A DNA stretch of 64,000 nucleotides from Zychaea mexicana (GCF_025766255.1 NW_026516693.1:310001-374000), one strand, 5' to 3'. Counted from the first letter of the stretch, positions 10,901 through 23,492 are shown. Numbers and translations are program-made. The notes: generated by a model not told the origin, from the sequence alone.

Positions 10901-13858
10901 ATTCACTATCGAAAGACTTATGTTTTTTTGATACACTTTAAACTTTTTGTATATTCATTTCACCATCTTGTTCTTTTTTTCACTCGCTAGCTTTCCCTTT
11001 GACACGCTTTTATTTCAACTTTCTAACATTGGCCTTGCTTGGCCATATTTTTTTTATTGTATTACTTTCATGTTGTGGTCTGTTGGCCATGATGGTTTTT
11101 GCCTCGCTTTTTTTTTCTTTTTAACTTTTGCTTGTTTCGTGGCCTTGTTTGGCCCTTTTTTTTTTCAAAGAATATATAACTTTTGTTTTGTGGGCTCACG
11201 AGGCCTGTCCTAAAAATGATTGTCAATGGTTTCGAATAGGGAATGCTTATAATAGTACGTTTTCTGAAGCATGATGAAATGCATTTGATAAATTAGTTGC
11301 ACTTGATGCAGAGCTTAAGATGTAGGAATTAGATTATATATATACACGCAGTACTGGATATGGCTCTAATATTAGTAATTTAATAATGGACACTCGAGAC
11401 GACTGTGTATATTACGAACGATACATGGTTAGCAGCATGGCGATAATGTATTACTGGGAACAGAAATATGTTGTTTAAATGAAGGCGATGTAGATTAGTT
11501 TTTCTCTCCAAAAATGTTCGTACTGCTGCAGATGTTGCGCTGGTTTTTCGCACCTTCCGCTGTCAAAATGCATTGTGAATACATAAATCTTGAGCAGTTA
11601 TCAAGGAAGGATAGTCATTAGAACTGCTTATAGTTAGTTCATCGGTCGATAGCGATTACAAAGTGGTTTTATAATCGTTGCAATGGCAGCAATAAGTTGC
11701 TGTTATTCATCAGTCAGGCAAAGAAAGGAACAAGATATGACATGTTCCTACACAACACTAACTATCTCTACCTAGTGTCTGTTACATGTTCAAAGTACAG
11801 GAAAGGAGAGAAAACATTGTTAATATCTCAAGCATAGATAGAATAGCGTATACCGTTCAATCCACTGAATCAATGTGCCATCTATACCAATGCTTTTTGA
11901 AAGCTATCAACAAGGTACCTGACGAGACAGAAGAAAGATAGGGTTAGTCTGAAGTGTAGACACTGATGTTGGATCTACGTGTATGTTAGAGTGTAATAGT
12001 TTTGCTAACACCATGGCATCCATATCACTGTCATCTAACATTGAAAGTATTGGAGAGATCACTAAAATGTAGGCTCTTTGAGTGGTACAGTTGCTGTATG
12101 TAGCTAGCATGATACAAATTACACGACCTAGAGCAGCTCATTCATTAAGAACAGCACGATTTAAAAAACTTATTCTGCAATCTCGGATGACATTAACCTT
12201 TCCTTAAATACATGGAATCAATGCCCGGTTCATTTAAAGCATTTTGAAGGTTTTCTGTAATAATTCTAAAGATACCAAGCTCTTCTTTTATTAATAACAA
12301 GCAGGTCCACGGCTCTACTTATAAAAACGGTCCCCAACAATTGATATTCGCAGATATCATTCGGTATAACCAATGATATCGCTGGATATCACTGTGGTCC
12401 TGCTATCGGGATTTCAAAAAATGGTGGACCCAGGTGGACTTTGGTGGACCTCAAGATTTTATACTTATAAATGTGTTATTTAGCGGAGCTTGTTCTACAT
12501 CCCACATAGTAACCCACATATTACACAGAACCCTTTCTTTCTTGGTGGATGTGGCCAGTGGTTGCCACACAGTATCTCCCCTACAAACAACCAGCCCCTG
12601 GGTTTATTTTTCTTCACGATCGCCACCAGTAATCATCACTCAATTGTTTTTCTCACCAGTTTAAGGTCTCGATGGACAATATGCTTTTGGTGCATGTAAT
12701 GCACACCACTGATCAGCTGGGCAAACAACCGGCTAGCATCCTTTTCCTTGAGGTATCGATGCGCAAGGATGTATTCAAAGAGTTCTCCTCCTGTTATTGT
12801 TGTCGTAAATGTATGTTAGATAGCGGTTTGATCCCCATGCATCCGTTTATTTCATTTTTACCTGATGCACACTGCAGGATGATGCCAATGTAACGCTCGG
12901 TCTCTATCACGTCGTATAACTTTACAATGTATGGATGTCGCACTTTCTGCAAATAACAAGGTATATGCGTAAGCATGTGCTTGCTGTTTGTAAAGAGGGG
13001 GAAAAGAAAATGACTTACTCTTAATACAGAGATTTCTCTTTCTACTTTACTCATCCGTGTTGAAGAGTCGATATTGTCCTTCTTAATCAACTTGATTGCC
13101 ACCTATGTATCGTTGTTGTAATAACCGCCCCCATCGTATTCGCCATCAATTAATATATATACACATACAAGAAAACAACGTTTGCAAAAAAATAAAAATC
13201 CGTTTACCTCCTGGCCAGTTTCGATATGAATACCGAGTTTGACTTTACCAAACTCACCCTCGCCCAAGGTTTGAAGTAACAGATAAGGACCAAAGACTGT
13301 GGGCTTGCGCCCTGGAGGAGGATGGTAGTGATAGAGCTGATAATAGTATTGCCACCAGGGTTGATCAGGCGCTGACATGAGCTGCTGTTGTCTCTGTTCT
13401 GCTAGTTGTTGTTGATGGCGTAACACGGCTCGTTGCAATTCACTTGGCATGGCCGTGACAGAGTAAGCGCGCTGTTGTGGTTGTGGTTGTGGTTGTTGTT
13501 GGTGGATGCGAGGGAAAGGTAATTCTGGTGATTGAGGTGCATAAAATGCGTGTTGTTGTTGTTGTTGTAGCTGATTAGGGTGGTGGTCATAAAAAGCATC
13601 GCTTGTAGGTCGTGGTGGGTGATGCTGCTGTTCTTCTTGTTCCTGTTGCTGCTGGAGTTCATTGATCTTTTCGGACATGGTGTCGGCGACGGCGGTAACT
13701 GCGGTGTTTGATGACCCAGGAGGTAATGTGGTTGTCCCTGCGTGGTAGTTACTGACGTCGTCGTTGTTTTCGTTGTCGTGGGGCTGAAGATGCTGATGAT
13801 GAGAGCAAGTGGAGTAAGACGATTCTTGTTGTTGTTCCTGCGCAAGAGGGTGTATCAT
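4985..13858 (-). CDS. CAMK-like (SNF1/Kin4-type) Ser/Thr kinase with C-terminal KA1 domain, split by a 4.7-kb intron
   Basis: I join six exons: 13,858-13,208; 13,102-13,019; 12,946-12,862; 12,790-12,657; 7,919-6,014; 5,886-4,985. They sum to 3,762 nt (about 1,253 residues) in one frame. After a Gln/His-rich leader (about 190 residues) come the Gly loop ([12 protein letters not shown]), the VAIK lysine, HRDLK, DFG (ITDFGFAN), the APE-like segment (CYAAPEL) and DIWSCG, so the catalytic core is complete. A long disordered Ser/Pro/Gln/Asp-rich linker follows. The last exon carries a KA1-like domain ([19 protein letters not shown]), which in this family binds membrane lipids or autoinhibits. It is probably a cell-cycle or polarity kinase of the CAMKL group; Kin4-like is my best guess, not certain. 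The oddity is intron 4: 4,737 nt, against 70-130 nt for the other introns, and it holds a Crypton on the other strand. Confidence 0.85.
7990..12460 (+). mobile_element. Crypton-type element inserted in intron 4 of the kinase gene
   Basis: The kinase intron runs from a GTGAGA donor at 12,656 to a ...ATACAG acceptor at 7,920. Nearly all of it is foreign and contains one recombinase gene in the opposite orientation. The ends are approximate. GGTCCAC occurs near 8,000 and several GGTGGACC words occur near 12,425-12,455, but I find no clean terminal repeats, as expected for Cryptons, which lack TIRs and make only very short direct repeats. The splice sites of the host intron are preserved, so the kinase may still be expressed. 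Confidence 0.7.
8157..10941 (+). CDS. Crypton tyrosine recombinase with Gcr1-like C-terminal DNA-binding domain
   Basis: Three exons (8,157-8,519; 8,584-10,013; 10,071-10,941) sum to 2,664 nt, 887 residues, with no stops. The N-terminal part is Arg- and Ser-rich. The middle resembles the Ndc10/Crypton tyrosine recombinase fold: an Arg in the GLLRGE box, an HxxR box ([11 protein letters not shown]) and a downstream Tyr (TSYLTNLP). After Gln-, Ser- and His-rich linkers, the C-terminus has a GCR1_C-like domain ([11 protein letters not shown], then a basic RRRRAIIRK stretch). Such enzymes cut and rejoin DNA through a phosphotyrosine link and move circular intermediates. The intact frame suggests recent insertion. 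It may equally have been retained as a host DNA-binding protein. Confidence 0.85.
10942..12656. other. Rest of the kinase intron, no gene seen
   Basis: T-rich sequence with TTGGCC words follows the recombinase stop (10,960-11,200) and probably holds its terminator. From 11,220 to 12,300 the sequence is AT-rich with only short ORFs. Near 12,340-12,400 the word GATATC recurs several times. Positions 12,460-12,656 are probably original intron. Confidence 0.5.
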
Positions 13859-14816
13859 GCTGCTGCTGCTGTTGTTATTACTAAATTATATATAAGGAGC
13901 GAGGGGGTGCGAGTGACTTTTTTGGGGCTGCTTTCCCAAGGGGGGGGGGAAGGGTGTGAGAGAGGCGCAATATAGTTGCGACAAAAAGGGCGGGCAAAAC
14001 TGTGTAGTAACAGTAGCAGTAGTGGTGGTTATAATAGTAAATACTACTATACTAGTTAATAATAATAATAGTACTACTTTTACTAACTAGCAGGAGAAAG
14101 GAGGCACTGTGGAGGAGGGCTGATATAGAAAAGAGAGAGAGAGAGAGAGTTGATTCTGAAACGAATACGGAGGCTTTAGAGCAGAAAAAAAAGACAGGGG
14201 GTGTTGTTTGTGTGTACTTTATACGGTTGATCTACTATTACGCACGCATGTACATACAACAATTAGAGAAAAAGAAAAAGAGAGGAAGGAAAAGAAAAGA
14301 AGAAAAAAAAAAACGCGCAATAAAGATACAGGCACTTCTTTTTGATAGCAGCAACAACGAGGTTGATCACGGATTTATTTCAACTGCAGCTTTGACTTTA
14401 CACAGGCCTTTTTAACTTTTTTGTAACACAATGATGACTTGTCTAGAGTGAGTGCAAAGGTGGGATGCATGGATAGCCTATGTTATCATAGAATGAATGA
14501 TACTACATCATGGTGAGAGCGTATGTATTTAATTATTCTAAATGACAGTGTACAGTGTGCGTACAAATAGGAAGAGGGAAATGGGAGTAGAAAATATAAT
14601 AAACGAAATGCTGTTGTGTATCCAATTATTTAGAATGTATAATAAACCTGCTGGGTTGCTTGGTTACTGCATTCGGAAGCCTGTCATGCGGTGTAATGTG
14701 TTCTTTGGTGTGGCAAAAGAGACTTAATTGCTTCCGCCAGCCCCGCAAACAGCGAGTGCGTGTTCAAAGGTTCTTTCTTGCACCCCTTTCTTTCTTTGTC
14801 CTTGAGAGATTTTTGT

Positions 14817-14851
<35 letters not shown>

Positions 14852-14928
14852 CGCAAGCTGCCGTAGTGTCGTCTTGGACAATTTTAGCAATGTAGTACCA
14901 GCTGTAGTAGAGAAACCTCTTTTTTTTT
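13859..14928. promoter_or_regulatory. Upstream region of the kinase gene
   Basis: This gap separates the kinase start (minus strand) from the stop of the next gene. It has a TATATATAA word on the minus strand at about 13,884-13,895, homopurine GA tracts (about 14,130-14,150), A-rich stretches and a CGT microsatellite (14,817-14,850). The promoter assignment rests on position only. Confidence 0.4.
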
Positions 14929-15837
14929 TTACACTGCGCTGCGCTTCATTTTCTCCAGATGCCGATTACTGTTGAAAAACACGCTATCAGCCTTGACCGT
15001 GGTGATGAAAATGATAGTATCCGACTTGAGGTCCTGTGACAACCGTTTGCACGCGCGTTTGACCTGCGCGGCATGATGACCCGACATGGCGAGCACGTGC
15101 AAGATCTGCTTATCAAAGCTAGCGTTGGCAATGTTTTCGCTTGACTCTAGAATACCTCGCAACTTGCGCGTCAGCAACTTGACAGCATCCTGTCTGGTAT
15201 ATTCTTTCTTCCTCCAATACGACATGGCGCGCGTGACGGAGACACCCAAATGACTGTCCTGAACCCTGCAAGCATAATCGGTCATGGGCCCATATCTGGT
15301 ATACTCGAGTTCCGTTTCGGTCTTGGTCAGATTCGAACCAAGCAATCGCGTCAATAGTTCCACAGACAATGCTTCACTCAATGTGCTCGTCTGTGAGGTC
15401 TTGCCACCCGTCGGTGTCGTTAATACACGTTGCGCACCTTGTCCGAGACTGACTTGGGATAGATTCGCAGAGACATTGGCACACACGGTCGCGCACGAAG
15501 GGCTGGTGATGCTTTCATAGAATTCAGAGAGGTCATCCGAGGAAATGTGGACGCGCATACTGTCTGGCCATAGAAGGCAAATGCGTTCATTGTAGGGTTG
15601 GACACTGTGAATGTTGCTGTTTTGGAATGACGTGTACAGCATTTGCCAGAGACGACCGAGATGGTACCGCGTCAGCTTGAGATCAGAGACTACGGACGAC
15701 GAAGCAGAAGTGACGCAGGTGGAGGGCGACGTGAATGAAATGGTCGAAGGGACAAGCTTGGTCGGTTGTCGTGATTGTTGGACCTGAAATGACTTTTGAA
15801 AAAAGCGAATAGCGGCTGGCGAATGTCGACGTAGCAT
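14929..15837 (-). CDS. Unrecognised protein, possible mitochondrial presequence
   Basis: A single-exon frame of 302 residues starts at the ATG at 15,837. I chose this start because the same frame upstream to 16,041 is low-complexity and pyrimidine-rich, like a 5' leader. The N-terminus (MLRRHSPAAIRFFQ) is Arg-rich, lacks acidic residues and is amphipathic, as in mitochondrial targeting sequences. The rest is mixed alpha/beta-like, with YGPMTDYACRVQDSHLG and a conserved-looking C-terminal block around LAMSGHHAAQVKRACKRL. I do not recognise the family and assign no function. Codon use and length argue for a real gene. Confidence 0.6.
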   Translation of the reverse strand: MLRRHSPAAIRFFQKSFQVQQSRQPTKLVPSTISFTSPSTCVTSASSSVVSDLKLTRYHLGRLWQMLYTSFQNSNIHSVQPYNERICLLWPDSMRVHISSDDLSEFYESITSPSCATVCANVSANLSQVSLGQGAQRVLTTPTGGKTSQTSTLSEALSVELLTRLLGSNLTKTETELEYTRYGPMTDYACRVQDSHLGVSVTRAMSYWRKKEYTRQDAVKLLTRKLRGILESSENIANASFDKQILHVLAMSGHHAAQVKRACKRLSQDLKSDTIIFITTVKADSVFFNSNRHLEKMKRSAV

Positions 15838-18800
15838 AGTTAATAGTGTCTTTTGTGTATAATGTTTGAGAGAAAGAAAGACAAGGAAATAAAGGAGTGG
15901 GAAGAAAGTATAGAGGAGAGATAGAGGGAAGGTTGTCTCTAATAGTAAAGAGCCAAGAAGTAAACTTAGGGGGGTATAGACTACGCAGGACACGCACGGC
16001 GCAGGAACTTTGGCTATAATCCAATCGCTTTGCGCCATCATGCACTGATGTAGTCGTTACCTGCCATATAAAGGAAATACTATTTTTACTCGGACTTTTC
16101 GCACGGAGATACCTGTCTGCGTAATCTGTTCCCGCAGCAAACATCAATGATGTCATTGGCGCAAACATCAATTGTCAGGCCCCAAACAGGTATTTCTCAT
16201 AATCCTGACACAGTGTGTATTAGAATGGCTTTGGAAACGGGTTCCATTCGCTTAAATTTCGAAAACTTTTTATATAACCCGACGAGGGATTTTGAAAAAC
16301 GTGAGAGATCATTTTGTAAATATACAAGCTTAAGGTTCTTTTTTTGGGTGAGAACAAAGAAAGTGAGGTGCACAGACATCCCTTGTATTCAACCCGTATT
16401 TATATTACCGGACCATCATTGATTATCATTGGCTATTTAGATTGATAAAGTTGTGATCATGAGGAACATTCCATGAAATATACATAATGCATGTGTGCTT
16501 TTCTTTTATACCGCAGATCACAGAGATAAAGAACGACAGTGCGATGGGGTCGCAAAATCAACACCAAGCGTAAAAGTGAATAATCATTACGGTCAACATT
16601 GTGCAAAGAAGAAGAGAAAAAACCATGCATCAGGAAGCAAGATTGATGTTTTCGCTACAGAAGCTCATATAATCACCACCAGCAACTTGATAAAGATGTA
16701 AATCACTGATGAATGTCAGATGGAGTAGACACAATAAACGTGCTAATTACTGGTATGTATTGAAGTTATTTGGGAAATTTGTTGTTAACCATAGCAACAA
16801 GTCATTTGTAACCTTGACATGACTTCCATAGCAACTGGTAACTCAAAAAAACATAAACCTACTAGCTGATGTTCGTTGGGTCTACGAGCTACTAAACGTA
16901 GCTAGTAGTAGTAGTAGTAAGGTTGCTGCTTTTGACAAGCTACCTATCATACAACGAAGCGGAGTTGCTAGTATGCAGCTTTATCTTTTCATTGTCTATC
17001 AAGTATCATGTAAAAACATGTTAACCTTGTTATATGCATTCAATGTTTTGAAAAATTCCGTTAATTCTTGAACGAATGCGAGTAATGGAGCCCTAGAGGA
17101 AGAGAGAGAGAGATGATTCAGTAATATGTGTTATCTAGTCGAGCCAAGATTTCAAATTACTCGTATGGACCTTTTGAGACCTTACAGGGTCTTTTAGGTA
17201 TCCCAAAGGCAACGAACGGCAATCTGTAATCTTTTACAGGGTTGACTTGGGGATACGAGAGGGGGAAGAGAAATAATTGTTCTTACGGGGAGATGTTAGA
17301 GGGAACGTTGGGGTGGGGGTGGGGAAGATTTATTAGACAGCACTTGTTGGATTCAATGATGGACCAGGTTAAGCCAAGTCATTTTTATTGTGTACTGAAA
17401 ACATTCTAATAATTGGGCTCGCTGGAATCATGGAAGACGCTATCACCTCCATATGACAGAAATCAGTGAGTCAGTCTTTGTGTGTTTCCACCGCCGGCGA
17501 AAGTAGTGACGAAGTGCTTGTGGTCTCAAGGTTACCTGTTGTATGTGTATGAGAATGAATTTTTGTTGTTGTTGGGGACTCAACAAAGTTATCACATAGA
17601 CTGCTTATCCGTAATACAAGTTACTACCGTTGTGTGTGTGTGTGTGTGAATGAATTTATGGATGGCGTGATATTTTGGGAATATGATTTGACAGGATATT
17701 ATAAAAAAAAAGCAGAGCTCTGTTAAGGGGTTGTAAATCTTTAGTTTACTCGTGTGTGCGTGTAGGAAGGTGGCTGGACATCAAATCAGTTTGTTGTTGT
17801 TTTCGAGAACAAATAAAATCCCCCCCCCCCTTTTTTTTTTTTCGCTAGCCTGTCATTTAGATTGCTCGATTTTGTTGTTTCTCTATTTGGACATGTCACT
17901 TTTCGACTCTATAGGGGAGTTGTATAGAAACCACTATTTTTTATTGAGCCAGAGTATAGCAAAACGTCATTAGGATGATGAATGCATACTATTTCTTTCT
18001 TTGAATGTCGTCGAGATTAGGAAAATAGTATGTACACACACGACAGGGCGCGAGGGGAGTGTCGACGGGACGAAAGCGTTAAAGGAGAGTCTTTGTAGAT
18101 ATAACACGAGATTGATGTTTGTTGGGTGTGGGTAATCTTGTAGTACATAAATTGTAGTGATAGTACTCGGTTGTATGTAGTTTATAGTAACATGATGTGG
18201 GGTTTCTTGTGGAAACTATTGAAATCAGCTCGTAGTATTACAGTAGTGTCGTTGTGAGTACGTGAGAGAAAGCATAAATTGCTGTTATGTTAATATGTGA
18301 GTGTGATCTCGTCAGCTGTTTGCAGAAGCGGTAAAAGAGACGCGTAAATTAATTTTCTATAGTATTCAGAGCACCAACACGTTTGATCGAGAGAAATAAA
18401 AAATCCCCCCACCCCCCCGGAGAGTATCAATAATAAAGAAGCAGGGTTTTGTTGAAAGAAAGAAAAAAACCGTCTGTAAAGGAGGGGGGGGGGCAAAAGA
18501 GTGAGCTGTCAAATAATAATAAAAAAGCGATTTATGTACTGAGTGATAAGGTACCTGTTGTGGGCGAATGAGGGCGTAATCATAAAGAATGACACAACCG
18601 AGAGTGCATCTTTGTTTTTTTCCTTCTTCGGGCTCTTTTATGATATAGAAAATCAGACATTGTCCCCAAATTCTCTCTCTCTCTCTCTCTTACATAAATT
18701 GCATGCACTACTGTCACTGACCCTACAGTAATACACCCTACAATGACAAGGGAAAACAAAGGTGCTCTGTGCTGTGTGTATGTTTTGCAAGAGGAACGGC

Positions 18801-19192
18801 CTGACAGGAAATTCCGAAACCAGATGGAAATGAATTGTGAACGCAGCCAAAATATCATAATAGCACAATGAGTGGGTCCATTCTTTCCTACCCACACACA
18901 CACACACACTGGATAACGACGACGACGACGACGACGACGACGATGCGTATGCAGCTAAGCAATTCCCATAAAAAGCACCGTCCCCCCCACCCACCGCCTG
19001 TCCTTGCTTGTTTTGCCTACTCGTGAACAACGTAAACACAGGATCACATAGACTTCTCTTACACCCCACCCACCCTCCCAAATTTTCGCTTTTCTTTTCA
19101 TTTCTTCTCCACACACACACACACACCTCTCTTTTTTTCAAAACCCTTTCTACTATTTTTTAAAAAAAGAGAAATTCTCCGTCAACCAAATC
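15838..19192. other. Intergenic region upstream of the homeobox gene
   Basis: No convincing gene. It contains GT and GA/CT microsatellites (17,630-17,650; 18,673-18,690; 18,893-18,910), poly-C/poly-T and poly-G runs (17,820-17,842; 18,480-18,495) and a GAC repeat (18,917-18,943). The final 200 bases are C/T- and CA-rich, like the leader of a fungal gene. A motif around 17,166-17,195 recurs inverted near 29,750-29,780. Confidence 0.5.
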
Positions 19193-20296
19193 ATGCTCGC
19201 CGAAGATGACTCTAAGCCTATTGTAAGCTGGGCAAGTGCTTGTGTTGCTGTCTGTATAAAAACAAACGAAAATACAAAACTCACACTACAGGGCCATCCT
19301 TTTATTAAAATTCAAAAGCAACAGCATTTCCATCCTGTCATCTTGTTCCACGACACCGACAAAAAGAGTGACAGTATATCTTATGGCGACCCATACTATC
19401 GTCCGCTGATTCAAATCAAGAAGAAGAAAACCAAGCAAATGCTTCAGTCCAACAGTCGATGGTGGCAGTACATTACCCAATCGACTCGATCCACGCAACA
19501 ACAACAAAAAGTCGATACAATAGTAGCTTCACCCAAACTCTCCACTTCGACGTCATCCACTTTGTCCTGTTGTTCTAGTAGCTCTTCTTCTACCACGTCA
19601 TCATCATCATCCTCCTCATCCTCTGTCAATAGTGCCAGCAGCGGTCAAGCCTCGTCTGTATCACCACCACCACCCCCACCACCGGCTACACCAACGTCTG
19701 CTACAACGACATCGTCATTGCAACGTCGACCGTCGTTATCAAAACAGAATGGTCTGGATCGCCATCGTTACTATCACCCTCAGTCTACTTTGACGTCTAC
19801 TACGTGTCAACCCGATCAGCAACAACAACAACAACAACAACAAAAGCAGGGACAACCACCAAGAAAACGCCGTGGTAATCTACCAAAGACAGTGACAGCC
19901 ATTCTAAAACAGTGGCTGATCGATCATTGTCAACATCCGTATCCGACAGAAGAGGAAAAGATTGCCCTGCGTAACAAGACAGGGCTGACACTCAATCAGA
20001 TCAGCAACTGGTTTATCAATGCACGTCGGCGTATTTTGCCCTTGATCCTAGTTAGGATACAGCCGCCGCCGCCGCCACAACAACAACAACAACAGCAGCA
20101 GCAGCATCTCGATGATGAGGGTGATGTTGACGACCACCAACAAGAGGATGATGATGATGATAGCGATTATCTAGATGAGAGCAAAAGTCATCGACATGTC
20201 CACAAACGACGCAAAGCCTATCATCATCATCATCATCATCCTCATCCTCATCCGTATGATCAGAAAAAGAAACCAAGACATGAACAAGGTAAATAA
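19193..20296 (+). CDS. TALE/KN-class homeodomain transcription factor
   Basis: The likely model has a 30-nt first exon (19,193-19,222), a 69-nt intron (GTAAGC...CTACAG) and a main exon 19,292-20,296, giving 344 residues. The intron length is divisible by three and open, so a single 367-residue frame is possible. The homeodomain lies in the middle: a basic PRKRRGNLPK arm, a helix-1 region, the PYP three-residue loop extension (HPYPTEEEK) that defines TALE proteins, then recognition helix NQISNWFINARRR with the invariant WF.N.R residues. Ser-, Pro- and Gln-rich segments flank it, and an acidic Asp run and a His run follow. It should act in the nucleus as a DNA-binding regulator; its targets cannot be read from sequence. 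Confidence 0.88.
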   Translation: MLAEDDSKPIVSWASACVAVCIKTNENTKLTLQGHPFIKIQKQQHFHPVILFHDTDKKSDSISYGDPYYRPLIQIKKKKTKQMLQSNSRWWQYITQSTRSTQQQQKVDTIVASPKLSTSTSSTLSCCSSSSSSTTSSSSSSSSSVNSASSGQASSVSPPPPPPPATPTSATTTSSLQRRPSLSKQNGLDRHRYYHPQSTLTSTTCQPDQQQQQQQQQKQGQPPRKRRGNLPKTVTAILKQWLIDHCQHPYPTEEEKIALRNKTGLTLNQISNWFINARRRILPLILVRIQPPPPPQQQQQQQQQHLDDEGDVDDHQQEDDDDDSDYLDESKSHRHVHKRRKAYHHHHHHPHPHPYDQKKKPRHEQGK

Positions 20297-22950
20297 ACAC
20301 TCTAATAGAAAAAGTGTTGTTTTTTTTTGGGGGGGGGGTAAGGGAGAAGCAGTATGCGGAATGAAGGAAAAGGGCTCTTTTACCAATATGGAAGTGACTC
20401 ATACATGATGTGTAATTAAAGAAAAAGTTGGCGGGAAACGACACCAACAGCAATTGTTATTAAACCAGCAGCAGCAGCAGCAGCACGTGGCAGGGTCGTC
20501 GTCGTCGTCGTCGTCGTTGAATAAACAAAAGGTCGGAAGACGTCCAGCAGCAGTGTCATGATGGAAAATGAATATCCCTTATCTGGGTTACATACATACC
20601 AAACTGTAATAACCTACTAGTACTACTAATCCTTTTGCCCTTTTAATAATTCATTCTATGATATATATGCCTCTACTATACCTGTTTCTACTCTGCTCGA
20701 TAGATCCTCTTATTTCTTTCCTCATACCTACCCTAAATAATATGTTCTTATGGGTTCCCCACCCTCCGACCTCCTCCTTGTTTATTGGGGATCTCCCACG
20801 ATTGTTTCCTTGCAAAACGTGGCACGAACGCTTGGTCCAATTATCTATTTTTATCATTCACACCCTTTAAGAACTTGCTGGTAGTTGTCCTACCTAAAGG
20901 AATCAATCGTTTCTTCCTCCGCTCGCCGCCGATGTAGTATCTTTTATCTTTGACAATCTTGGACAATAGAACAACAAACGTCGTCGTTCTTTCATGTTGT
21001 CTGATTCTAAAACGAAAAAAACGTGTTGTGCATTCTTCGATCGGTATATAAACTGAACTGCAAAAAAACATAACCTTAAAGAGGGGTATGTATGTGTATT
21101 ATATTATGTGTCAGCTGGTTGCATGACTCTACTTGGCCCCTCTTCAACACCAAGCTTTGTGGGAAACGGAGAGCTGGTTTTTCTTGGTTGTTGATCATCG
21201 GCAACGGTCTTTTTTCTCCCTTCATCCGAGATAGAACCTGGGGGTGCTTGCTTGCTTTGCTGATGGGAAAGAAATCGCAATTGAACTGATGGGTCATTTA
21301 AATATATACAGAACCTGTCTCATCTCTTACACAAAGTTACACAAACACAGACACTGGCAGCCATCGTTGCTCGCATTGTAGAAAGACGAATAACTCTGTC
21401 TGTTGATTCGAGACAGGTAACGAAACTGTTTAGCTTGCTTTCGTTGCTGAGCGTTCTTTTGGTTGGTTCCGCATTTCCATCCAATATGGAGTTGGGTAAT
21501 GTTTGTTTTTTTTATATTGATAAACACGGTAATACACAAAACGATCATTTGTTTGTTGTACGTGGATACTTGGTAGACGACAAAACATTTTTTTTTGTTT
21601 GTAATGTACTACGACTACTACTAGGCTTTCAAGACAACAGAAATACGTTGCATTGTCGAAAATCACGAGGGGAATGGCGGTTGAGCGGGAGGGGCCATTC
21701 GATTTGGAATTAGCCGAAAAAAGCTACTACTACTATGCGGCTTAATCTTCTTCTTTTTCATGTAGACGCGCTAGTAGTGGTCAATTGACTGTGTGAATGG
21801 ATTGATAAAGAAAAAGCCATCGTAAGCCTGTGAGAAAAAAAAAAAAAAGACGCGCCGCTTTATGTATTATCGTCGTGCCTTATTCTGCATAAATAAGAGA
21901 TAGTAGTAGTAGTAGTAGTAGGTAGTGTCTAGTGTGAGAGAATGGATAGCAGTAACAAAGCATCAAAAGTTGGGGCAAAATACAGGACATGCAACTAGGT
22001 TTAGCAGCAAGGAGACACAAAACAAGTAGAGATCCGCCCGTATAGGCTTCCTTGGTAAGACCCAAGCGCGTCCAATGGAGGATGAATGGTGTCCTGATTT
22101 GGCAAAACGTGTGTGGAGCAGGTCTACTACGCCTTTTTTGAGCAAAGAGAGAAAGAGCGTAGAACCAATCATGGTGGGCTAAGAGATATTATCTCACTAT
22201 TATCTATCACCTCACCCCACATAGTCTGTCGTTGCAAGTGTGTACGTCTACCATTAAAGACCACCCGCAGCAGCATGGACTACTAATAGAAACAAATCCG
22301 CATACTAGGATTATGTACGACTGTACCAAAAACAAGTTTTTGTTGGGGGTGAGAGAATAAAAGAGCCGGCGATAAAGGAGTCGACAGATTGCATGAACCC
22401 TGTTGCGTTATCAGTAGAGTCTTAGTCTTAGTAGTAGTAGTAGTAATAGTAATCAAAGAAGTTGAAGTTAATATATGCCCTCTCTCTCTCTCTCTCTCTT
22501 TCTCCCCTTGCGAGCATTGACTCCTTTTGCACAGTGTTCTTCACGTAGAAGAAGCTCTGAGAGAAAGTGAGTATGCGAATGAGTGACGGCAACACAACAA
22601 GAATTTTATATATATATATAGATATAAAGTATTTTATTTTGCCTCGTGGGAAGGTCAAGCAGAAAAAAAAATTTATTCGTGCAAAAAAAAAAAAAGAAAA
22701 GAAAAATGGGTGGCTGGCTATCAGATAGTGCATCCCGTCTCATCCGTCTTGTCCGACCCTCCCGTCGCATTGACAATTTATATATAAAGGGCCCTATCAA
22801 TAGGGGAGGGTGGGGTGAAGCTTTCGCATCGCCTCCCTTTCTCTTCTTCTTCCTTCCCCATTTCTTGAGGCTGCTGTTGCTTCTTCTTCTTCTTCTTACT
22901 CCTTTAACTCTTTTCAAAAGTTAAAAAAGGAACCACTTTGTTCGTCCATA
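20297..22950. other. Intergenic region between homeobox and CBM21 genes
   Basis: No gene seen. It has CGT/CAG microsatellites (20,466-20,518), TAG triplet runs (21,903-21,921; 22,430-22,445), CT repeats (22,478-22,500) and an AT run (22,608-22,620). The last 200 bases are CT-rich and form the likely promoter and leader of the CBM21 gene. Confidence 0.5.
22779..22788 (+). promoter_or_regulatory. Probable TATA box of the CBM21 gene
   Basis: TATATATAAAG-type sequence about 165 bases before the ATG at 22,951, followed by a GC-containing and then CT-rich leader. The assignment rests on motif and position. Confidence 0.45.
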
Positions 22951-23460
22951 ATGTCACTGGCTCCATCGTTTTCACCACCATGCTTTTATTCATATCATCA
23001 ATCCCAAAAACAACTGCATCATCATCATCATAATCATCAATCTTCTTCTTCACCAGCAATACCATCACAACAACAGCATTACAGTCATCTTCATCATCAT
23101 CCTTCATTCTCCACCGAGCGTCGTCGTCGAGTCACCCTTTTGCATGCCCCGAAGCAACAGTCCAGTGGCCACCACAACCATTCCACAACAGCAACAACAA
23201 AAATCAATACTATTACTAGCAGCAGCAGCAGCAGCAGCAGTAGTGCCACGACTACCAGCACCTATCGAGAAGAAACGGAGCACAACAATGACAAGAAAAC
23301 AAAGAAAAAGAGCGTCCGATTCCACGACAATGATAAGCTGGAGCACATCCGACTCTTTCTCAAGACACAAAAGCCATGTGCCATCCGAGACGGCGATCCC
23401 TCCTTATCACTTGAGCTCAAATACCCCAACTGGCCGGCCAAGACGACAGCAACCACCACC

Positions 23461-23492
<32 letters not shown>

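Noticed and set aside
22428..22924. Open frames on both strands before the CBM21 gene
   Set aside because: Composed of simple repeats (CT, AT, poly-A) and leader sequence.
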